Counted from the first letter of the stretch, positions 33,571 to 43,453 are shown. The stretch: DNA of 64,000 nucleotides from Novibacillus thermophilus (GCF_002005165.1 NZ_CP019699.1:2914001-2978000), one strand, 5' to 3'. Notes: generated from the letters alone by a model not told the origin. Numbers and translations: made by a program.

Positions 33571-34686
33571 CTATCTGACTTGAACGAGCCCAGCTCCCGT
33601 CAGTCGGTCAACCCCTTTTGGTGGAAGATCGATCGCATGTTTTTGCAGTATTTGTTTCACTTGAAGAGGCGTTACCTTTGGATACCGCCGTTTGAGAATG
33701 GCCGCCGCTCCGCTGACGTGGGGAGCAGCCATCGACGTTCCGCTTAAACTGGCGTATCGCCCGTCTTTAAAAGTGCTTAATATGTTCACTCCCGGAGCCG
33801 CGATGTCGACGCTTGGACCCGTCGAAGAGAACGGTGCACGCTGATTGTTGCGGTCGAGTGCAGCGACTGCGATCGTGTTAGGCAATCGGCCTGGCATTTG
33901 CACCGTATCCCCCTTCCCTTGTGAGTCGCCGTGATTGCCTGCCGAAGCGACGACGACAATCCCGTTTCTCACAGCCCTGTGAATGGCGTCTCTCATGACG
34001 ACCGGTACCGTCTGGCCACCGCTGACACTGATATTCAAGATGTGCATGTTGTGCCGTATGCCCCATTCAATCCCTTTAATTAGCGTCGTCAACGTCCCAG
34101 TACCGTTTTGGTTTAACACTTTGATGGCGTAGAGGGACACCCCTCCAGCTACCCCGACGACGCCCCTCCCGTTGTTGACTGCCCCGATAATTCCGGCAAC
34201 GTGGCTACCGTGCCCGTTGTCGTCCTGCGGAGCAGACGTGGGATTTACCAAGTTGACTCCGCCTTTTACGTTTGCGGCCAAATCAGGATGCTTTAAGTCA
34301 ATCCCAGTGTCGATCACCCCGACCTTGACGTGCTTTCCGTCGTTAGGTCTCGGCCTGCCGCCCAAAACACGTGCGACATTCCAAGTCAACAGTTGACTGT
34401 CAGCCTTGACCAAAAAGGACGGACTGTTTGTGCGGTAGGATTTGCGGGAAAAGACTTTTTTTAGCTTGGGCTGGGGCAACATCAGTTGGCAATCTTTCTC
34501 AGCGCAACGCAGATTAGGGTCGGCTAAAATCTGGTTTAGTCGTTTCTTGGACGGAACCCGTGCCGAAACGATCTTGTTCGTCGGGCTTACGTAGTACACG
34601 GAACAGCCGAGTTGTCGCATTCTATTAATATTGGGCGTATTGCGAAATAGAAACGTATAGTAGCCGGATCGGTTCGAATCTATCAC
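33571..34686 (-). CDS. Subtilisin-family (S8) serine protease without signal peptide
   Basis: 371 residues, GTG start with GAGGTGATG upstream. Residues 1-75 look like an inhibitor propeptide. The catalytic triad is Asp (VGVIDTGID), His (NGHGSHVAGI) and Ser (SGTSMAAPHVSG), with oxyanion Asn in ASAGNHG. No secretion signal is visible, so it may act in the mother cell or on the spore, as other intracellular-type subtilases do. Closely related to the protease at 55271; the two flank the glycan cluster. Confidence 0.9.
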   Translation of the reverse strand: MIDSNRSGYYTFLFRNTPNINRMRQLGCSVYYVSPTNKIVSARVPSKKRLNQILADPNLRCAEKDCQLMLPQPKLKKVFSRKSYRTNSPSFLVKADSQLLTWNVARVLGGRPRPNDGKHVKVGVIDTGIDLKHPDLAANVKGGVNLVNPTSAPQDDNGHGSHVAGIIGAVNNGRGVVGVAGGVSLYAIKVLNQNGTGTLTTLIKGIEWGIRHNMHILNISVSGGQTVPVVMRDAIHRAVRNGIVVVASAGNHGDSQGKGDTVQMPGRLPNTIAVAALDRNNQRAPFSSTGPSVDIAAPGVNILSTFKDGRYASLSGTSMAAPHVSGAAAILKRRYPKVTPLQVKQILQKHAIDLPPKGVDRLTGAGLVQVR

Positions 34687-34885
34687 TTTGCATCACCTCT
34701 TGATACAAGAGTATGCCGTGATGATGCAAGTCGATTGGACGCAACGCTCGCGACAATAAGCCACCTGTCCCCGTTACCTTTTGCCAGAACGGGCCATATC
34801 ATTGTGTATGAGTATCCGGAAGCCGTTTGTCCCGCTCCGCCGCATGGTGTTGTCACAAAGACGGAAAGAAAGCAGGAGGGGTGAT

Positions 34886-37113
34886 ATGAACCGCGATGTT
34901 GGTATCTTATTCAGTTCGGCAAACTTAGCCGCCTGTTTGACGGGAAAAAAAACGTACGAAGTCATGCCGCTGTATGAAAAATTCGCCCGGCAAAACGGGC
35001 TGCGTCCTGTTTTTTTTAATCTGAAACACGTTCAATTTCACAATTTGACGGTTAACGGGTACGTAAAAAGCGGACATACGTATGTACAAAAGGAGCTGCC
35101 TCTTCCTACTGTCATTCACAACCGGACGCGTTTAAGCCCATTGCACGATAAACCGCTCGCTCGGTTGCGCCGCATCCCCCACACTGAAGTATTTAACGGC
35201 ACGAACTACTTCAATAAACTACAAGTCTCGCGCCTGTTAAAGCAGTGTCCAGACCTCACCCCGCATTTGCCAGATACAGAACAGTTAAAGCCCGCAACTG
35301 TCTCTAAACTGATCAAGCAGTATCCAGCCCTTTACTTAAAGCCGTTCGCCAAAAGTTTGGGTCGAGGGGTTCTGAAATGTGCAGCGTTGCCCGAAAATAA
35401 GTGGCAGATTCGTTTCCAAAAAAACGGTTCCGTTTATCAGCGCACACTGGACCAGGAAAAAGCACTTCCTTTCATTCGCCACATATGCGACAACCGCTAC
35501 CTCGTTCAGCAGGCGATATCAGTCGTTCACGAGGACAGACGTCCTATCGACTTCAGAGTGTCCGTTCAAAAAGGGGGAGGGGAGAGTGGGGAGTGACAGG
35601 CATTGTCGCCAGGGTTGGGTTAGACCGGGCGATTGTCACCAACGTTGCAGCAGGTGGAACGTGTGTGCCGGCTCGACCGTTGCTAAAAAAGCGGTTTCCA
35701 CACCAACACGACGCCATTTACGCCCAAATGCGAGATGTCGCCATCCGTGTCGCCGCCCAGTTAGAGAAGCACGACCCCACTTGTGCAGATCTCGGATTGG
35801 ATCTGGCCGTAGATGAAGACGGACACATTTGGTTTATCGAAGTCAACGGACGGGACTTGCGCATCACTTTCCGCCATGCAGGAGAGCTCAACACGTGGCA
35901 CAACTCCTTTCGCCGACCGATGGAATACGCCGCCTTTTTAAAGAAAAAGCAAAAATCTACTTTCACCCGGAAATTGCCGTCCGTGACGATCGTAACTCCC
36001 GGTTCCCTGCCGCTCGTATCATACAGAAGTGGATCAGTGGAAACAACGGCGACACGTCTGGCAAACGCCCTGGCACCGAAAACGGGCGTGCGGGTCGTCG
36101 GAGTCGCACCCCTGAAAGAAGGGAAGAAAACGGACCCAGTCTTCATTCCGGTTAACGAAAGTGACAGAGCGTCCTATTTACGACAGACAGCGGCCCAGAT
36201 GCGCCGGTTTCCCAGTGACGTCATCCAGATCGAAAACCGTCCGACGTTTGTTCCGGTCGTGCGGAAAGCACATCCAGAAGGGCGTATCGTGCTTTCTCTC
36301 CACTCTGTCACCTACATTTCCCCTGAGATCTTGCCACGTCACGCCCTAGAACAGATAGTCGCCGCCTGCGACGCCGTTGTGACAAACAGTGATTTTCTAA
36401 AGGGCGAGGTACAGCAAAGGGTACCGCGACACGCACACAAAATTCACCGGATACACCTCGGTGTGGACGTGGAAACTTTTCGTCCGGTCGATAAAAACGG
36501 CGCGACCCGCAAACGGCTGAGAGAGCAATGGGGGCTATCCGATCAACCGACCGTGTTGTTTGTCGGCCGTCTCATCCCGCAAAAAGGGGTGCACATCTTA
36601 TTGGCCGCATTGGAACACGTGCGAAAAGAAGTACCGGATGTGGCCCTCGTCGTCGTCGGCAGCCCCTATTACGGCAGAAATGTTGACACGGCATACGTTC
36701 GCCAAATTAAAAGACACGCTTCCAAATTGGGGGACGCCGTCCGCTTTGTGCCGTTCGTATCGCCGCAAAGCGTTCAAGACTGCTACAGTGTTGGCGATGT
36801 CTTCGTCACCCCTTCCGTCGGCAAAGAGGCCTTCGGTCTAGTCAACGTAGAAGCGATGGCCAGCTCTCTTCCCGTCGTCGCCCACGATGTCGGGGGGATA
36901 AAAGAAATTGTAGAGCACGGCAAAACGGGTTATTTAGTTCCGCCGAATTCGTCTGTCCAATCGTTGGCGGAGAAAATCATCGAATTGCTCACGGATGCTG
37001 AGAAACGCCGATCGTTCGGAAAAGCAGGACGCCGCCGAGTTGAAGCGCACTTTACGTGGGAACGGACGGCTGAAAGTTACGCTACACTGTACAACCGACT
37101 GTTAAAGCCGTAA
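34886..37113 (+). pseudogene. YheC/D-type ATP-grasp protein fused to a GT4 glycosyltransferase, frameshifted
   Basis: ATG 34886 (AGGAGGGGTGAT upstream) begins an ATP-grasp domain of the YheC/YheD spore-coat family (FNGTNYFNKLQVSRLL, YLKPFAKSLGRGVLK, YLVQQAI, DFRV) that is cut at 35596. The rest of the domain (TGIVARVGLDRAIVTN, ADLGLDLAVDEDGHIWFIEVNGRD) and a full GT4 domain (LFVGRLIPQKGVHILL, KEAFGLVNVEAMASSLPVV) continue in another frame to 37113. One extra G at 35573-35582 gives a fused protein of about 742 residues. Probably a spore-surface modifying enzyme. Confidence 0.82.
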
Positions 37114-37128
37114 GGGACCGAGCGGCCC

Positions 37129-38511
37129 TTATCCAGCTTTTAGCTGTTTGACTAATTTTTCAAAGTGCAAACTTCTGGAAGCTTTAAAGTAGATGACGCT
37201 TCCGGAGGGAGCACGGAGCAAATGGCGCAGGGCAGCTTCCCGTGTGCGAAAACTGACCGCTTTTTGTGGATTGAACCCTTTGCTCACGGCGCGGCGCGCA
37301 ATGAGATTTGCATAGCGGCCTACGGTGACCAGTTGGTCCACCGGGTGGCGCGCAATGTAGTCACCCACTCGGTTGTACGCTTGCTGCGTGTAACTTCCCA
37401 GTTCTTTCATGTCACCGAGGACGGCAATCGATTTTCGGTTTCCAGACAGTGCGTTGAGGACGTTTAACCCGGCGATCATGGAGGTCGGATTAGCGTTCCA
37501 CGCGTCGTTAATGAGCAGTGTCCCCCTCACACCTTTTACGAGTTGCAGCCGCATGTGCGGCTGTTTAAACATGGACAGGCCTTTCTGGATCTCAGCCATA
37601 CTAAAGCCCATGGCGTAACAGATGCCGATGGCGGCCAGGGCGTTGTACACGTTGTGTTTCCCGAAAGCCGGGATCGTAAACGAATACGTTCGGCCGTTGA
37701 CATGCACGTGAAAGGACATACCTCTGGAAGTGTACCGAATGTGTGATCCTTGTACGTGGGCGGGTTGATCGATGCCAAACCAGTAGCGGGACACGTTCAC
37801 GTGTTCAGTTCGCAGCTTTCGAGAGCGATCATTGTCGGCATTGAGCCACACGACGCCCCCGTCACGCATTCCATCGATCAACTCTTGTTTCGCTTTCACA
37901 ATATTGTGTGCCCCGCCGACGCTTCCGTAGTGAGCTTCTCCGACGTTGGTCACGGCGCCAACCTGCGGTCTCACGACCCGGCATTGCTTGGCGATGTTGC
38001 CCAGCGATTTCATCCCCATTTCCAACAGAAGTACGCGATGTTTGGAAGAGAGCCGGCACAAGTAGGTGGGCAAGAAACTCGCGGTATTCAAATTGCCTTC
38101 TGTTTTTACAATCGGGTACCGTCTTTTCAACACGGAGGCGACCATCGACGTCGTCGTCGACTTTCCGGCGCTGCCGGTAATAGCGACGGTCTTGACCGGG
38201 TATTGGCGAAAATTCCACAATCCTAAACGCCAGAAAGACCTGTATGGATCGCTTACTTGAATGACGGCTGTTTCGGCCGGAAACGACAGATGGCGGTAAC
38301 GGGATGGAATGACAACCGCGAGAGGTCTGACCTGCTTCACAGCGGCGTACTGTTTATCAAAAGACGTTTTTTTCCCAAAAAAGTAAAGTTGATGACGGCG
38401 TACATATTTGGGCCTTCCATAGTTGACAGATGAGACCGTGGTGTCTGTCCTGCCTTTTATCAGCTTACCTTCAATAATGCTGCAAACCGAGCGGAGACTG
38501 ACTGTTTTCAG
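37129..38511 (-). CDS. MurF-like Mur ligase in the glycan cluster, CTG start
   Basis: ATP-dependent ligase of the Mur family (MurF adds D-Ala-D-Ala to the cell-wall precursor). ATP loop TGSAGKSTTTSM, then NVGEAHYGSVG, NADND, GKHNVYNALAAIG and NDAWNANPTSM. Counting only ATG/GTG/TTG, the frame begins at 38340 and lacks the N-terminal domain. It stays open to a CTG at 38511 with AAGGAGGGGG about 8 bases upstream and then begins KTVSLRSVCSIIEGKLIKG like MurF, giving 460 residues. A sigma-K-like site lies ahead, so this may be a sporulation paralogue. Confidence 0.8.
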   Translation of the reverse strand: MKTVSLRSVCSIIEGKLIKGRTDTTVSSVNYGRPKYVRRHQLYFFGKKTSFDKQYAAVKQVRPLAVVIPSRYRHLSFPAETAVIQVSDPYRSFWRLGLWNFRQYPVKTVAITGSAGKSTTTSMVASVLKRRYPIVKTEGNLNTASFLPTYLCRLSSKHRVLLLEMGMKSLGNIAKQCRVVRPQVGAVTNVGEAHYGSVGGAHNIVKAKQELIDGMRDGGVVWLNADNDRSRKLRTEHVNVSRYWFGIDQPAHVQGSHIRYTSRGMSFHVHVNGRTYSFTIPAFGKHNVYNALAAIGICYAMGFSMAEIQKGLSMFKQPHMRLQLVKGVRGTLLINDAWNANPTSMIAGLNVLNALSGNRKSIAVLGDMKELGSYTQQAYNRVGDYIARHPVDQLVTVGRYANLIARRAVSKGFNPQKAVSFRTREAALRHLLRAPSGSVIYFKASRSLHFEKLVKQLKAG

Positions 38512-38555
38512 AGAAACCCCCTCCTTTTGAATTCACTGGGGATAATCGCTCAGTT

Positions 38556-38583
38556 CACTATATGTGCAAACGTTTAGGACAGT
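38556..38583 (-). promoter_or_regulatory. Sigma-K-like promoter of the Mur ligase gene
   Basis: On the minus strand: AC (38583-38582), 17 bases, CATATAGTG (38564-38556). It differs from CATANNNTA only at the last base. It lies 45 bases before the proposed CTG start. Confidence 0.35.
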
Positions 38584-38692
38584 GTTAGGTAGTCACCCAA
38601 CTTGGCAGGCCTAAAATACGGGCTGTCGCGGCCGGACCTCGCGTTGAATAAGATAAAGCGCGACGTTGCATCTCGGTGAAGGAGGGCCACTG

Positions 38693-39445
38693 ATGAAAGG
38701 CGTCATACTCGCCGGTGGAACCGGGTCGCGGCTGTACCCGATGACGAAAGTGACCAACAAACATTTACTCCCCGTCGGCCGTTATCCGATGATTTACCAC
38801 CCGATTTCCAAGCTCGTTCAAAGCGGCATACAGGAGATTCTCATCATCACCGGCGTCGAACACATCGGTGACGTTGTTCGTCTCCTCGGCAGCGGAAAGG
38901 CGTTTTCCGCACAGTTTACGTACCGCGTACAGGATCAACCTTTGGGCATTGCTCAGGCTCTCGGAATGGCCCGTACGTTCGTGGGAAACGACAAATGCGT
39001 CGTCCTCTTGGGTGACAACATTTTCGAAGACGACCTCACACCGTTCGTCCACGACTTTCGAAAACAGCAGAGGGGCGCGAAGTTGCTTTTAAAAGAAGTC
39101 GCCAACCCACAGCGCTTTGGCGTTGCAGAAGTAAAAGACAACCGCATCTTGTCAATTGAAGAAAAACCGGCATCTCCAAAAAGCCCGTACTGCGTCACCG
39201 GCATCTACATGTTTGACCCCCTCGTCTTTGACTTGATCGACGAACTTGAACCGTCCGAGCGAGGCGAATACGAAATTACAGACGTTAACAACGCTTACAT
39301 TCGCTGCAGCCAGTTGACATACGATATTTTAAACGGCTGGTGGACGGATGCGGGAACGCCGGAGTCGCTGTTGAGGGCAAACCAGCTTGCCGCTAACGCG
39401 GAACTGGCGTTCACACCGCCGTCATCCCGTGACGCGACTGGCTAA
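38693..39445 (+). CDS. rmlA: Glucose-1-phosphate thymidylyltransferase (short form)
   Basis: Makes dTDP-glucose from dTTP and glucose-1-phosphate, the first step to dTDP-rhamnose. The 250-residue protein has GVILAGGTGSRLYPMTKVTNKHLLPV (nucleotide loop), LLGDNIFEDD and GWWTDAGTPESLL. The size fits the SpsI-like short form found in spore polysaccharide operons. ATG 38693 with GAAGGAGGG upstream. It heads rmlA-rmlD-rmlC; rmlB is absent. Confidence 0.92.
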   Translation: MKGVILAGGTGSRLYPMTKVTNKHLLPVGRYPMIYHPISKLVQSGIQEILIITGVEHIGDVVRLLGSGKAFSAQFTYRVQDQPLGIAQALGMARTFVGNDKCVVLLGDNIFEDDLTPFVHDFRKQQRGAKLLLKEVANPQRFGVAEVKDNRILSIEEKPASPKSPYCVTGIYMFDPLVFDLIDELEPSERGEYEITDVNNAYIRCSQLTYDILNGWWTDAGTPESLLRANQLAANAELAFTPPSSRDATG

Positions 39446-39512
39446 ACCAGGCGTCAAAGATGAAAGCTGGGGAAAGAACGCGACTCATCACATCTAACGG
39501 AAGGGGAGGGTT

Positions 39513-40370
39513 ATGAAAATTTTCGTAAACGGCGCCGCAGGACAGCTTGGACAGGAAGTATTGAGCCGCTTCAGTCCGTCTGACGACGTGCGCGGCTTCT
39601 CCCGGGATGAGTGGGACGTGACGGACGGGGAACGGACGCGAGACTTGTTACAGTGTGAACGGCCCGACGTCGTGATCCACTGTGCGGCCTACACGCACGT
39701 TGACCGAGCGGAAGACGAACCTATCGTCGCTTACCGCGTCAATGCCTACGGTGCCCGAAACGTCGCCGCGTCTTGCCGTGAGATAGGCGCCGTGATGGTG
39801 TATGTGAGCACCGATTACGTTTTCGGCGGTGAGCGGAAGGGGGGCGGATATGACGAATGGGACCAACCTGCTCCACTCAACGTCTACGGACGTTCGAAGG
39901 AAGCAGGAGAACAGCTTGTGCGCCAGTTTTGTCCCGAACATTTCATTTTGCGCACGTCATGGCTGTACGGCGTTCACGGTCACAATTTTTTTAAAGCGAT
40001 CGTCGACAAGGGACGCACTGTGTCCCGCATTCCCGTCGTCAACGATCAGACCGGTTCCCCGACGTACGCCGGACATTTAGTGTCGACAATAAAGGAATTG
40101 ATCGCAACGCGGTGTTACGGCACGTTTCACACGGCGAACAGCGGGGCGTGCACGTGGTACCAGTTTGCCAAAGAGATTGCGAGACAGATGTTACTAAAAG
40201 CGCAGATTGTACCGACTACGTCGTCACAATTCGGACAAAAGGCGCGACGACCCCGTTATTCGGTGCTCAGTTCCGTCAGTCTTCCGGCACAAAACGTAGC
40301 GCCTTTGCCTCACTGGCGGGAAGGCGTCAGGGAGATGAGCAAACAGTGGAAGGAGGATACACGTGATTGA
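39513..40370 (+). CDS. rmlD: dTDP-4-dehydrorhamnose reductase
   Basis: Last step of dTDP-L-rhamnose synthesis, NAD(P)H-dependent, SpsK-like. The SDR protein (285 residues) has GAAGQLGQEVL, CAAYTHVDRAEDEP, VSTDYVFGGER and the catalytic YGRSKEAGE. ATG 39513 with AGGGGAGGG. It ends 8 bases inside rmlC. Confidence 0.93.
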   Translation: MKIFVNGAAGQLGQEVLSRFSPSDDVRGFSRDEWDVTDGERTRDLLQCERPDVVIHCAAYTHVDRAEDEPIVAYRVNAYGARNVAASCREIGAVMVYVSTDYVFGGERKGGGYDEWDQPAPLNVYGRSKEAGEQLVRQFCPEHFILRTSWLYGVHGHNFFKAIVDKGRTVSRIPVVNDQTGSPTYAGHLVSTIKELIATRCYGTFHTANSGACTWYQFAKEIARQMLLKAQIVPTTSSQFGQKARRPRYSVLSSVSLPAQNVAPLPHWREGVREMSKQWKEDTRD

Positions 40371-40818
40371 CGGTGTCCGTCACAAACAACTGGTAAAGCA
40401 TTGTGATGACCGCGGATACTTTGCCGAACTGGTGCGGGACGACGAAGGACTCTTGGAGCGGTTTGGGCAGATGTCCGTTTCGATGTCCTACCCCGGCGTC
40501 ATCAAGGCGTTTCACTACCACAAAAAACAGGATGACATCTGGTTTTTTCCTTCGGGAAACGCACAGGTCGTGTTGGTCGACATGCGGGAGGACAGTCGTA
40601 CATTTAAAGAAACGAATGTGTTTTACATGGGCGAGGAAAATCCGAGCGTGTTGTTGATCCCCCGGGGAGTGGCCCACGGGTACCGCGTCCTCGGCAACGA
40701 ACCGCTGACCATCGTCTACTTAACCACCCAGTCTTACTCCCCGGACGCACCGGATGAATACCGCATTCCGTGGAACGACCCGGAGATTAATTTCAACTGG
40801 CAAACTGAACACCGCTGA
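40363..40818 (+). CDS. rmlC: dTDP-4-dehydrorhamnose 3,5-epimerase-related protein
   Basis: 151 residues of the RmlC cupin family, shorter than standard RmlC (about 180) and like SpsL of Bacillus spore polysaccharide operons. Motifs: DDRGYFAELVRDD, KAFHYHKKQDDIWFFPSGNAQVVLVDMRED, IPRGVAHGYRVLG and IPWNDPEINFNW. GTG start overlaps rmlD by 8 bases. Epimerises carbons 3 and 5 of the keto sugar. Confidence 0.88.
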   Translation: MIDGVRHKQLVKHCDDRGYFAELVRDDEGLLERFGQMSVSMSYPGVIKAFHYHKKQDDIWFFPSGNAQVVLVDMREDSRTFKETNVFYMGEENPSVLLIPRGVAHGYRVLGNEPLTIVYLTTQSYSPDAPDEYRIPWNDPEINFNWQTEHR

Positions 40819-40828
40819 GGGACAGAGG

Positions 40829-41773
40829 ATGCGCGTCGTTAGAATCACTGATCCGGGGAACACTCTCGCCCGCTGGGTCCCTGCGTGGGAGAATGACAGG
40901 ACGTCTCTGCAACTTACGGTGGAGTGTATGGCGTTTCCCGTCATCCGTCAGTCGGAGTGGTTAGACCACGTTCGCCGCTATGTGGAGTGCCATCCAGACA
41001 CACTGATCCAGTACGAAGGAAAAAGCACGTGGTGGTTAACCGGCTTGGGAAACAGACACGCTGTCATACACGTCCTGCAACACTTGACGGCTGTGCCGAA
41101 AAAGACCACCTTTCCTTACACTGTCGTCCCGAGTTACTACGCCCGGGAAAGGCTGCGCAAAAAAGGCTACCGCGCCTTCACGATTTTTCCGGCAGTAGAA
41201 GGGAAGACCCTCCCTCAACCAAACGGCGCCAGGCGAAGGACGCTCACCCTTCTTCTGTATCAAGGAGCGACGACGAAGCGTCTCCTCCGCGCCGTTTCAT
41301 CCCTGTCCCAAAAGGATTTAGACGTTGAGTGGGTGTTAATCGGCGACAAAAGTGAACGCGTGAAAAAGGTGATGCGATTCCTCCCACAAAACAAACAGCC
41401 GATTCGCATCCGTACCGTCGAAGCGGGGGACTTAAGTGCGTGGCAAGGGGGAGACGTGTTGGTCACCGACCAACATCCAGTGTACTCTCTCAACGCCTTG
41501 CACCTCCGGGCAATGGCGAACGGCATACCAGTGATGACAACGGATGTCGGCGATCACCCCGAAGTGGTGAAACATTGGCACAACGGCTTTTTACTCGAAC
41601 TGCCCCGTTTACAAGACGACTTGTCCCACTATGTGCAGCACATCTTACGCCAACCGGCACTCCTCGGCCAACTGCGCATAAACGGCCGCTCACTGTGCGA
41701 AACGTTTCACGCGAAAGGCCACATTTTACCCAAATGGCAGAGATTGTACGAGTTAGTGGGGCGGCACACATGA
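40829..41773 (+). CDS. GT4-like glycosyltransferase
   Basis: 314 residues. The C-terminal half has a GT4 donor fold: LTLLLYQGATTKRLLRAVSSL, VEWVLIGDKSERVKKV, GDVLVTDQHPVYSLNALHLRAMANGIPVMTTDVGDHPEVVKHWHNGFLL. The usual E-x7-E motif is weakly kept (H-LRAMANG), so the exact class is uncertain. ATG 40829 follows rmlC by 10 bases with GAGGGACAGAGG; an upstream frame inside rmlC is not used. Probably adds a sugar, perhaps rhamnose, to the surface glycan. Confidence 0.75.
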   Translation: MRVVRITDPGNTLARWVPAWENDRTSLQLTVECMAFPVIRQSEWLDHVRRYVECHPDTLIQYEGKSTWWLTGLGNRHAVIHVLQHLTAVPKKTTFPYTVVPSYYARERLRKKGYRAFTIFPAVEGKTLPQPNGARRRTLTLLLYQGATTKRLLRAVSSLSQKDLDVEWVLIGDKSERVKKVMRFLPQNKQPIRIRTVEAGDLSAWQGGDVLVTDQHPVYSLNALHLRAMANGIPVMTTDVGDHPEVVKHWHNGFLLELPRLQDDLSHYVQHILRQPALLGQLRINGRSLCETFHAKGHILPKWQRLYELVGRHT

Positions 41774-42528
41774 CGAAAAAACCGTTCGTGAGCATCGTGA
41801 CGCTAACCCACAACGAGTGGCCGTACACGCAGCTGTGTTTGGCAAACATTCGCAAACATACACATGTACCGCACGAAGTGATTGTCGTCGACAACGGATC
41901 GACGGACGGCACGGTGGCTCGCTTACGTGACAGTGAGCCGCGATCCCCTTGGCTTCGCGTTGTGGAAAACAAGGCCAACCGCGGCTTCCCAGCGGGGATG
42001 AACCGGGGGATGGAACGGGCCCGCGGCGATTACATCGTCCTGTTAAACAACGATACCGTTCCCTCCTTCCGCTGGCTGGACAATCCGCTACATTTGTTTC
42101 AAGAAAAACGGAGAGCGGGGATCGTCGGCCCCGTCTCCAACCGCGTCATTCGACAGCAAAAAGTGAAGACGCGCTGTCGCAGTGTGACAGACATCCACCG
42201 CTTCTCTCGCCGCTACAACCGCTTAAACCCGGCGAAATGGAAGAAGACGAAGCTGTTGTCCGGCTTTTGCATGATCTTTCCGCGTCAATTGATGGAAGAT
42301 ATCGGCGAACTCGATGAGCGCTTCGGGGCGGGGACGTACGAAGACGACGATTACTGCCTGAGAGCCCAAATGGCCGGATACACGTGCTGGATCGCCGGTG
42401 ACACGTATGTGCACCATTTCGGCAACCGGAGCTTCAAACGGAGAGGGAGGAGGGAGTTTCGCAAAATCTTGCGCCAGAACCGCCAGTACTACATGTATAA
42501 GTGGGGAAAAAAACCGGTGAACGGCTAA
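41770..42528 (+). CDS. Glycosyltransferase family 2
   Basis: 252 residues with a GT-A fold: VSIVTLTHNEWPYTQLCLANI, VIVVDNGSTDGTV, NRGFPAGMNRGMERARGDYIVLLNNDT (metal motif NDT in place of DXD) and FGAGTYEDDDYCLRAQMAGY. This is the rhamnosyltransferase-like subgroup that acts without a membrane anchor. ATGA overlap with the preceding gene. A terminator follows at 42553, ending the rmlA-to-GT2 operon. Confidence 0.88.
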   Translation: MTKKPFVSIVTLTHNEWPYTQLCLANIRKHTHVPHEVIVVDNGSTDGTVARLRDSEPRSPWLRVVENKANRGFPAGMNRGMERARGDYIVLLNNDTVPSFRWLDNPLHLFQEKRRAGIVGPVSNRVIRQQKVKTRCRSVTDIHRFSRRYNRLNPAKWKKTKLLSGFCMIFPRQLMEDIGELDERFGAGTYEDDDYCLRAQMAGYTCWIAGDTYVHHFGNRSFKRRGRREFRKILRQNRQYYMYKWGKKPVNG

Positions 42529-42552
42529 GTCTCCCCTGAAGTCCGACGAGGG

Positions 42553-42588
42553 ACCCGGTCCACTTGAACGAGTGGGCCGGGTTTTTTT
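42553..42588 (+). terminator. Terminator of the rml/glycosyltransferase operon
   Basis: ACCCGGTCCACT (42553-42564) pairs with AGTGGGCCGGGT (42571-42582) with one mismatch, then TTTTTTT. Confidence 0.88.
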
Positions 42589-42722
42589 ACCGTTTCTCCA
42601 TTCTCGCACATTGCAGTCGTCATTTCCGTGATAGTGGTAGATAACTAGCACTGACTGATAGATTGCGCATAAACTGGTAGAAAGCTGAGATGATCCATCT
42701 CATCATATGTGGGGGTTTTGAG

Positions 42723-43453
42723 ATGCATAAGAGAATCGTCGTATTTTTGCATATACCGAAAACTGGCGGCGTGACGATGCGACGCCTCCTGGACCGGCAG
42801 TATTCGAAACAACGGGTGTTCCGCTATCCAGCGGAGAAGCCGATGCAAGCGTTAGGTCAACTGACCTCTGCCGAACGCCAAAACATCCGCTGCGTGTACG
42901 GACACTTTCGCTACGGTGTGCACAGGCACTTTCACCGCCGGGCTGTGTACATCACGATGGTAAGAGACCCGTTGGATCGCATTGTATCCATGTACTACTT
43001 CATCCGTTCCCGGCCACAAAACAAACTGCACCATCTAGCGAAACGGATGAGCTTCTCCCAGTTCGTCACCTCCCGGGACCCTCGTATTCGAGCAGCACTC
43101 AACAACCACCAAACGCGCATGATCTCCGGCAAACGGCATCCTGATTTAAAAAAGGCGATTGAAAACATAAAGAGAGATTTTGTCGTAGTCGGCATCACCG
43201 ACATGTACCCGAATCAGTGTTTATGATGAGCCAATTACTCGGCTGGAAAGACGCCCACTATACGAGAGAAAACGTGACTCAAAACCGCCCGAAACATCCC
43301 CGCGTCCCCGATCACATCGTGCGCATCATCAGACAAAACAACACCCTGGACTACCGGCTGTACCGTTTCGCCAAAAACCGTCTGCAACAACAAATCCAGC
43401 ACTTGACGCCAAAACAAAAACGTGATCTCTCACGGTTTAAAAAACGGCACTAG
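42723..43453 (+). pseudogene. Sulfotransferase-family protein, frameshifted
   Basis: Transfers sulfate from PAPS to a carbohydrate. ATG 42723. The 5'-phosphosulfate loop is FLHIPKTGGVTMRRLL and the 3'-phosphate motif TMVRDPLDRIVSMYYF. The frame breaks at GITDMYP (stop 43226) and goes on one base over as ESVFMMSQLLGWKDAHYTREN to 43453. One extra C in 43208-43210 joins them; the intact paralogue at 59227 reads through the same place (GITERFNESLYLMKQKLGW). Full length is about 243 residues. A sigma-K-like site with one mismatch and 16-base spacing lies near 42650-42676. Confidence 0.85.

Noticed and set aside
37129-38340. Mur ligase starting at GTG 38340
   Set aside because: It would lack the N-terminal domain and has no ribosome site; the frame is open to a CTG with a strong site upstream.
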